This document shows positions 12,602 through 15,438 of a DNA stretch of 15,438 nt, one piece after another (position 1 is the stretch's first letter; each line of letters starts with the position of its first letter). The DNA comes from Candidatus Bathyarchaeota archaeon (GTDB lineage Archaea; Thermoproteota; Bathyarchaeia; Bathyarchaeales; DTEX01). The stretch covers positions 1 to 15,438 of the forward strand of contig JAGGZB010000036.1 of NCBI GenBank assembly GCA_021162225.1, in the 5' to 3' direction. A program made the translations under genes and the position numbers. The notes beneath the pieces are model-generated. The model was not told where the DNA came from, searched no databases, and worked only from the letters and a program-made list of their open reading frames with translations.

Positions 12602-13564
12602 TTACCACCACACCTTCTTTAGCGGAGCCTTTATTATTAGGGGCTTAAGAAATGCAATGCATTTCTCGCATCCGTCCTCTCTACTCATAACCGGGTCTTC
12701 ATGCTCATAGCTTAGCACGTAATCATATCCAACCTCAACTAGCGCTGTTATGACGCGTTTCCACTCAACATCTCCCCAGCCGACAACTCTGAACCGGAAG
12801 CCTCTATCCGGCCTAGTCCAAGAGCCGGTTGGTATGATTCCTGAGAAGGAAACATTTTCCTTCACTATCTCGGCGTCCTTAGCGTGTGCATGGTATATTC
12901 TGTCTCCGAATTTCTTGATGAAGACTACGGGGTCTATTCCCTGCCATACGAGATGGCTTGGATCGAAGTTGAAACCGAACTCTTTTCTCTCATTTATTGC
13001 CTTTAATGCTTTCTCCGCCGTCTCAATATTATAGGCTTGCTCCTGCGGGTGGACTTCATGAGCAAATTTTATGCCCTGCGCCTCAAATGTGTCTAGGATC
13101 TCGTTCCATCTTTCAGCGAAGATCTCAAATCCTTTCTCGAAGATCTCTTCGTTCTTCGGCGGGAATATGTACCATGCTCCCCAGTTTGGAGCTCCAATGA
13201 ATCCGTTTACTACCAGGACGTCTAGAGCCGCGGCTGCCATCGCCGTCTTCTTCATGCGTTCCATGCCGTATTTCACCTTCTCTTCTGGTGTTCCCTTAAA
13301 CCATTCATCCGTGGATTCGTCATGTGGACCTAGCACTAACTGGCCTTCCAAGTGATTGCTTAGGGCGGAGATCATCAATCCATATTTTTCAACGGTCTTC
13401 TTAAACTCTGTTGCTCCGCCTGAGAGAATTCTATCTATGTCTATGTGGTTGCTTCCCTTCCATGCGGCTATCTCGACGGCTTCGTAGCCGAGCTTTGAAA
13501 CGTATTCTAAGACTTTTTCAAGTTTTAATTCGTTATACAGAATCGTGAATATCCCTATCTTCAA
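12602..13564 (-). CDS. Sugar phosphate isomerase/epimerase-like TIM-barrel protein, second copy
   Basis: A 320-residue member of the xylose isomerase-like TIM-barrel superfamily, larger than the copy at 4.7-5.4 kb and not a recent duplicate of it. Seen: strand 1 MKIGIFTILYNE, LGYEAVEIAAW (25-35), FAHEVHPQE (167-175, Glu170 likely metal ligand), FNFDPSHLVWQG (198-209, Asp201 and His204), YHAHAKD (224-230) and LSYEHEDP (284-291, Glu287). All metal ligands appear present. The segment RFRVVGWGDVEW (257-268) is the usual loop before the last strand. The frame opens at TTG 13594, but TTG 13564 is preferred: AGGGAG precedes it by five bases. The substrate is unknown; inosose/ketose-type enzymes are the nearest guess. 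It stands alone, with a sugar/ester-type hydrolase upstream on the same strand. Confidence 0.88.
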   Translation of the reverse strand: MKIGIFTILYNELKLEKVLEYVSKLGYEAVEIAAWKGSNHIDIDRILSGGATEFKKTVEKYGLMISALSNHLEGQLVLGPHDESTDEWFKGTPEEKVKYGMERMKKTAMAAAALDVLVVNGFIGAPNWGAWYIFPPKNEEIFEKGFEIFAERWNEILDTFEAQGIKFAHEVHPQEQAYNIETAEKALKAINERKEFGFNFDPSHLVWQGIDPVVFIKKFGDRIYHAHAKDAEIVKENVSFSGIIPTGSWTRPDRGFRFRVVGWGDVEWKRVITALVEVGYDYVLSYEHEDPVMSREDGCEKCIAFLKPLIIKAPLKKVWW

Positions 13565-13601
13565 TCTCGCTCCCTCTTCATGATAGAGAATCAAATCTAT
13601 G

Positions 13602-13613
13602 ATCTTTTAAGAT
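13602..13613. promoter_or_regulatory. Small inverted repeat upstream of the second TIM-barrel gene
   Basis: ATCTT TT AAGAT lies about 40 bases before the TTG start. It overlaps a TATA-like minus-strand reading CTTAAAAG, so it could be either promoter or operator. A further AT-rich TATA candidate is at 13641-13660. Confidence 0.3.
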
Positions 13614-13687
13614 TTGTTGCAGGCGTCTTTATGGACAGATAATTAAAATTATATTCTCTTTAGATTTCTACTTCGAAGAATAACAAA

Positions 13688-13726
13688 ATGCCTAAATGCT
13701 CTAAAAGCACCATTGAAATTAGGCAT
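13688..13726 (-). repeat. Nested inverted repeat after the hydrolase gene
   Basis: ATGCCTAA (13688-13695) and TTAGGCAT (13719-13726) form perfect 8-bp arms; inside them TGCT (13697-13700) and AGCA (13706-13709) can form a second stem. On the minus strand the structure sits 24 bases after the hydrolase stop and is followed by TTTTG, so it may shape the 3' end of that mRNA. Confidence 0.5.
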
Positions 13727-13749
13727 AAAAAGAAGGCGTCTAAGCAGTC

Positions 13750-14712
13750 TTAGAGCCACTTATTAAACCATTCGACAACGCTCTTGTAGTCCCAGCTTCC
13801 GTGAGGCCCTTCAACTTCGATGTGAGCTGTCCTATCTGGTATGCCTAAAACGTTATAGAGTCTCTGAATATGCTTAAACGCTTCTCTGGCGGCTTCCAAT
13901 GGGAAGATCTCGTCTTGAGTGCTACTCATGTATAGGGCTGGTCTGGGAGCTATGAGGCAAGCGACATCCCACATCTCTCCATACTTTAATATTCCTATTG
14001 GTATCTGCTGCCCGCAGATTCCGGAGAGTTCTAGAGCGAAGGCCTTGAAACTACTCAGGTAATTTGCGACTACCGTCACTTTTATTCTCTCATCTAGAGC
14101 TGGAAGGAAGAGTGAGATAGTTCCGCCGTAGCTTGAGCCTAGACAACCTATTCTCTTCGGGTCTACTTCGTTGCGGGTTGTCAGATAATCGATTGCCCTC
14201 ATCATATCCCAAATGTTCATTCCAAGAGGATTTAATCCGAAAAGTAGAGATTTATCTAGGATGAGATCGCATTTATCGCGATTCTTGAATTTTAGGCCTA
14301 TTTCTCTCTCCCCAAATCCTCTGAAGTCCGGCACCAGTATTATGAATCCTTCACGGGCCAACCTTCTACAGTCAAATGAAGCGTCGTTTCGTCTTCCATG
14401 AGTCACTCCCGCGTAGCCATCCTTACCATATAATGTGTGACCTTGATGGTAAATGAGAGTTCTTCCTTCGGAATCCACATTTGTGGGAATAAATAGGTAT
14501 GCTGGAACGGCCATCTCCGGCTCGCTGTTGAAGATGATCTTCTCTCTTATCAATCCGTCCTCGAGCTCCACCTGTTCTAGGATTATAGGATCCAGTGGAC
14601 ATCTTTCTTCAGGCATGTCTAGAAGCATCTCTCTAAGTTTCTCTTTGAAGGCCGCTCGCCAGTGCTTCCATTCTTCTATAGTCTCCGCGGTGCACGGGAG
14701 CTTAAACTTCAT
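13750..14712 (-). CDS. Alpha/beta hydrolase (acetyl xylan esterase / dienelactone hydrolase-like)
   Basis: A 320-residue esterase-type alpha/beta hydrolase. Seen: VPAYLFIP (69-76), YHQGH (88-92, oxyanion region), LVPDFRGFGERE (126-137), the nucleophile elbow GSSYGG (192-197, Ser194), the acid in STQDEIFP (264-271, Asp267) and the catalytic His304 in EGPHG (301-305). The order and the N-terminal helix EEWKHWRAAFKEKLREML match the bacterial/archaeal family often annotated as acetyl xylan esterase or peptidase-like; the ester substrate is unknown. No signal peptide, so cytosolic. Start: ATG 14712 gives the family-like N-terminus but lacks an SD. The frame runs on to TTG 14844; TTG 14766, with GGTGGGGG just ahead, is a real alternative. 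Confidence 0.87.
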   Translation of the reverse strand: MKFKLPCTAETIEEWKHWRAAFKEKLREMLLDMPEERCPLDPIILEQVELEDGLIREKIIFNSEPEMAVPAYLFIPTNVDSEGRTLIYHQGHTLYGKDGYAGVTHGRRNDASFDCRRLAREGFIILVPDFRGFGEREIGLKFKNRDKCDLILDKSLLFGLNPLGMNIWDMMRAIDYLTTRNEVDPKRIGCLGSSYGGTISLFLPALDERIKVTVVANYLSSFKAFALELSGICGQQIPIGILKYGEMWDVACLIAPRPALYMSSTQDEIFPLEAAREAFKHIQRLYNVLGIPDRTAHIEVEGPHGSWDYKSVVEWFNKWL

Positions 14713-14911
14713 TTTTTGATATTTTATTAGGAAGTACTCCCCCGTAGACAGATTTCTCCTAACCAAAACCCCCACCACAAACAAGAATAAGTTTCTGAAA
14801 TCTCTTTTGATCATTATTTTTATGCTTTTTGATGAATTATGCAAATGATGAGGCTACTATTGGAGGCTACTGAACCGAGGATTTTTCGTCACTTCTTCGC
14901 TATTTGACTAT

Positions 14912-15112
14912 TTACTCCTCCTCTCTTTCGATGGAGTATCTGCGTGTTTTTGGATCGCTGGAGATCATCTCATTCTCGAAGAGTTTACGTAGCGATCTGA
15001 ATACCGTCTTCGGCTTCATCTCTAGCTTTTCAGCGATCTCATACAGCGTAAGCGGCCCATCTCTATTTAGGAGATCAAGTATCCTTTTATCAGTCTTATT
15101 CAGCTTGACCAT
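14912..15112 (-). CDS. Small winged-helix DNA-binding protein
   Basis: A 66-residue protein that is a single winged helix-turn-helix: helix 1 KTDKRILDLLNRD (6-18), helix 2 TLYEIAEKLEM (22-32), recognition helix KPKTVFRSLRKLFENEMI (33-50) and the wing SSDPKTRRYSIE (51-62). It resembles ArsR/MarR-type transcription factors reduced to the bare domain, with no sensor region. ATG 15112 lies about ten bases after the predicted transcription start, so the message is nearly leaderless. It is divergent from the cysteine-rich gene at the right edge and could regulate it or itself; also possible is action on the hydrolase behind it. Confidence 0.85.
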   Translation of the reverse strand: MVKLNKTDKRILDLLNRDGPLTLYEIAEKLEMKPKTVFRSLRKLFENEMISSDPKTRRYSIEREEE

Positions 15113-15138
15113 TTCATTCTTCCTTCATTTTACAAACT

Positions 15139-15158
15139 CATATATCAGACTTTTCGTT
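15139..15158 (-). promoter_or_regulatory. BRE/TATA promoter of the winged-helix gene
   Basis: The minus strand reads ACGAAAAGTCTGATATATG: A-rich BRE plus TATATA-type core, about 25 bases before the expected start near 15120. Confidence 0.5.
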
Positions 15159-15226
15159 TATCATAATTGAGAATTAGGGAGATGGGAATTAATCCTGTAA
15201 GTTTCATACGTCTGTAGTGAGGGGAA

Positions 15227-15438
15227 TTGGGAAGGTGCAGTATCTGTGGACGCGAGTCTGCTACGATATCGAGTAACCTCGGAGTCTGCGTTGAATGCTT
15301 GAGAAGGCATCCCGAGGAGGCTCTTAGAATAGCGAGGGAGGAGCATGCTAGGAGCCGCGGATTATTCGGCCTTCCTCCTGAGCCTCCTCGGGATCCCAAT
15401 GGAATATTATGTGGGCTATGCGCGAATAATTGCAGGAT
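15227..15438 (+). CDS. N-terminus of a cysteine-rich, probably radical SAM, protein (runs off window)
   Basis: The frame is open from TTG 15227 to the window end, 70 codons. The first two cysteine pairs, CSIC (4-7) and CVEC (22-25), look like a small zinc ribbon. Then come REEHARSRGLFGLPPEPPRD and a further cluster, CGLCANNC (62-69). I recall this N-terminal layout from archaeal radical SAM proteins of the pyruvate formate-lyase-activase-like group; the radical SAM CxxxCxxC itself would lie beyond the window, so the assignment is tentative. GAGGGGAA lies just before the TTG and supports the start. It diverges from the small winged-helix gene. Confidence 0.65.
   Translation, partial: MGRCSICGRESATISSNLGVCVECLRRHPEEALRIAREEHARSRGLFGLPPEPPRDPNGILCGLCANNCR

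Noticed and set aside
1..15438. CRISPR array, insertion sequence or defence island
   Set aside because: No regularly spaced repeats, no transposase and no recognised defence gene; most genes are housekeeping or metabolic.

Overview
The window is a stretch of archaeal chromosome. The evidence is a histone-fold protein, ribosomal proteins eS17 and eS30, a NucS/EndoMS endonuclease, a PAC2-family protein, a tRNA-Glu(CUC) with a 14-nt intron at the canonical 37/38 site, many TTG starts, GGTGA/GGAGG-type Shine-Dalgarno (SD) sites and BRE/TATA-like promoters. eS30 is generally found in TACK/Asgard-type archaea and not in Euryarchaeota. I therefore infer a (probably thermophilic) TACK-lineage archaeon, perhaps Bathyarchaeia- or Korarchaeia-like; the rank below that is a guess. 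I see no CRISPR array, no insertion sequence and no phage module.

Layout. (1) 1-2.3 kb, plus strand: a small ORF overlaps an ABC-type ATPase fused to a GNAT acetyltransferase domain, followed by a MarC-family membrane protein. (2) 2.3-8.6 kb, minus strand: an ArsB/NhaD-type ion permease with a small charged protein behind it; Hsp20 number 1; a TIM-barrel sugar isomerase-like protein; a PAC2 protein co-transcribed with Hsp20 number 2; and adenine deaminase. (3) 8.7-9.9 kb, plus strand: a purine-type phosphoribosyltransferase diverging from adenine deaminase across a control region with two inverted repeats, then a truncated TauE/SafE permease preceded by two palindromes. (4) 9.9-10.5 kb, minus strand: a small membrane ORF with no good start, the intron-containing tRNA-Glu, and a histone. 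(5) 10.7-12.5 kb: eS17 (plus) running tail to tail into nucS (minus), and a methyltransferase plus eS30 operon diverging from nucS. (6) 12.6-15.1 kb, minus strand: a second TIM-barrel isomerase-like protein, an alpha/beta hydrolase and a small winged-helix protein. (7) At the right edge, the N-terminus of a cysteine-rich protein, probably radical SAM, runs off the window.

How the genes connect. Adenine deaminase and the phosphoribosyltransferase make a plausible purine-salvage pair under shared control. PAC2 and two small heat-shock proteins suggest a proteostasis cluster. eS17, eS30, tRNA, histone and NucS are information-processing housekeeping. The two TIM-barrel proteins and the hydrolase look catabolic, possibly for carbohydrates. 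I found no clear defence island or wholly new system. The best leads are the ABC-GNAT locus with its out-of-frame N-terminal ORF, the decayed TauE/small-ORF region with strong palindromes, and the purine-pair control region.
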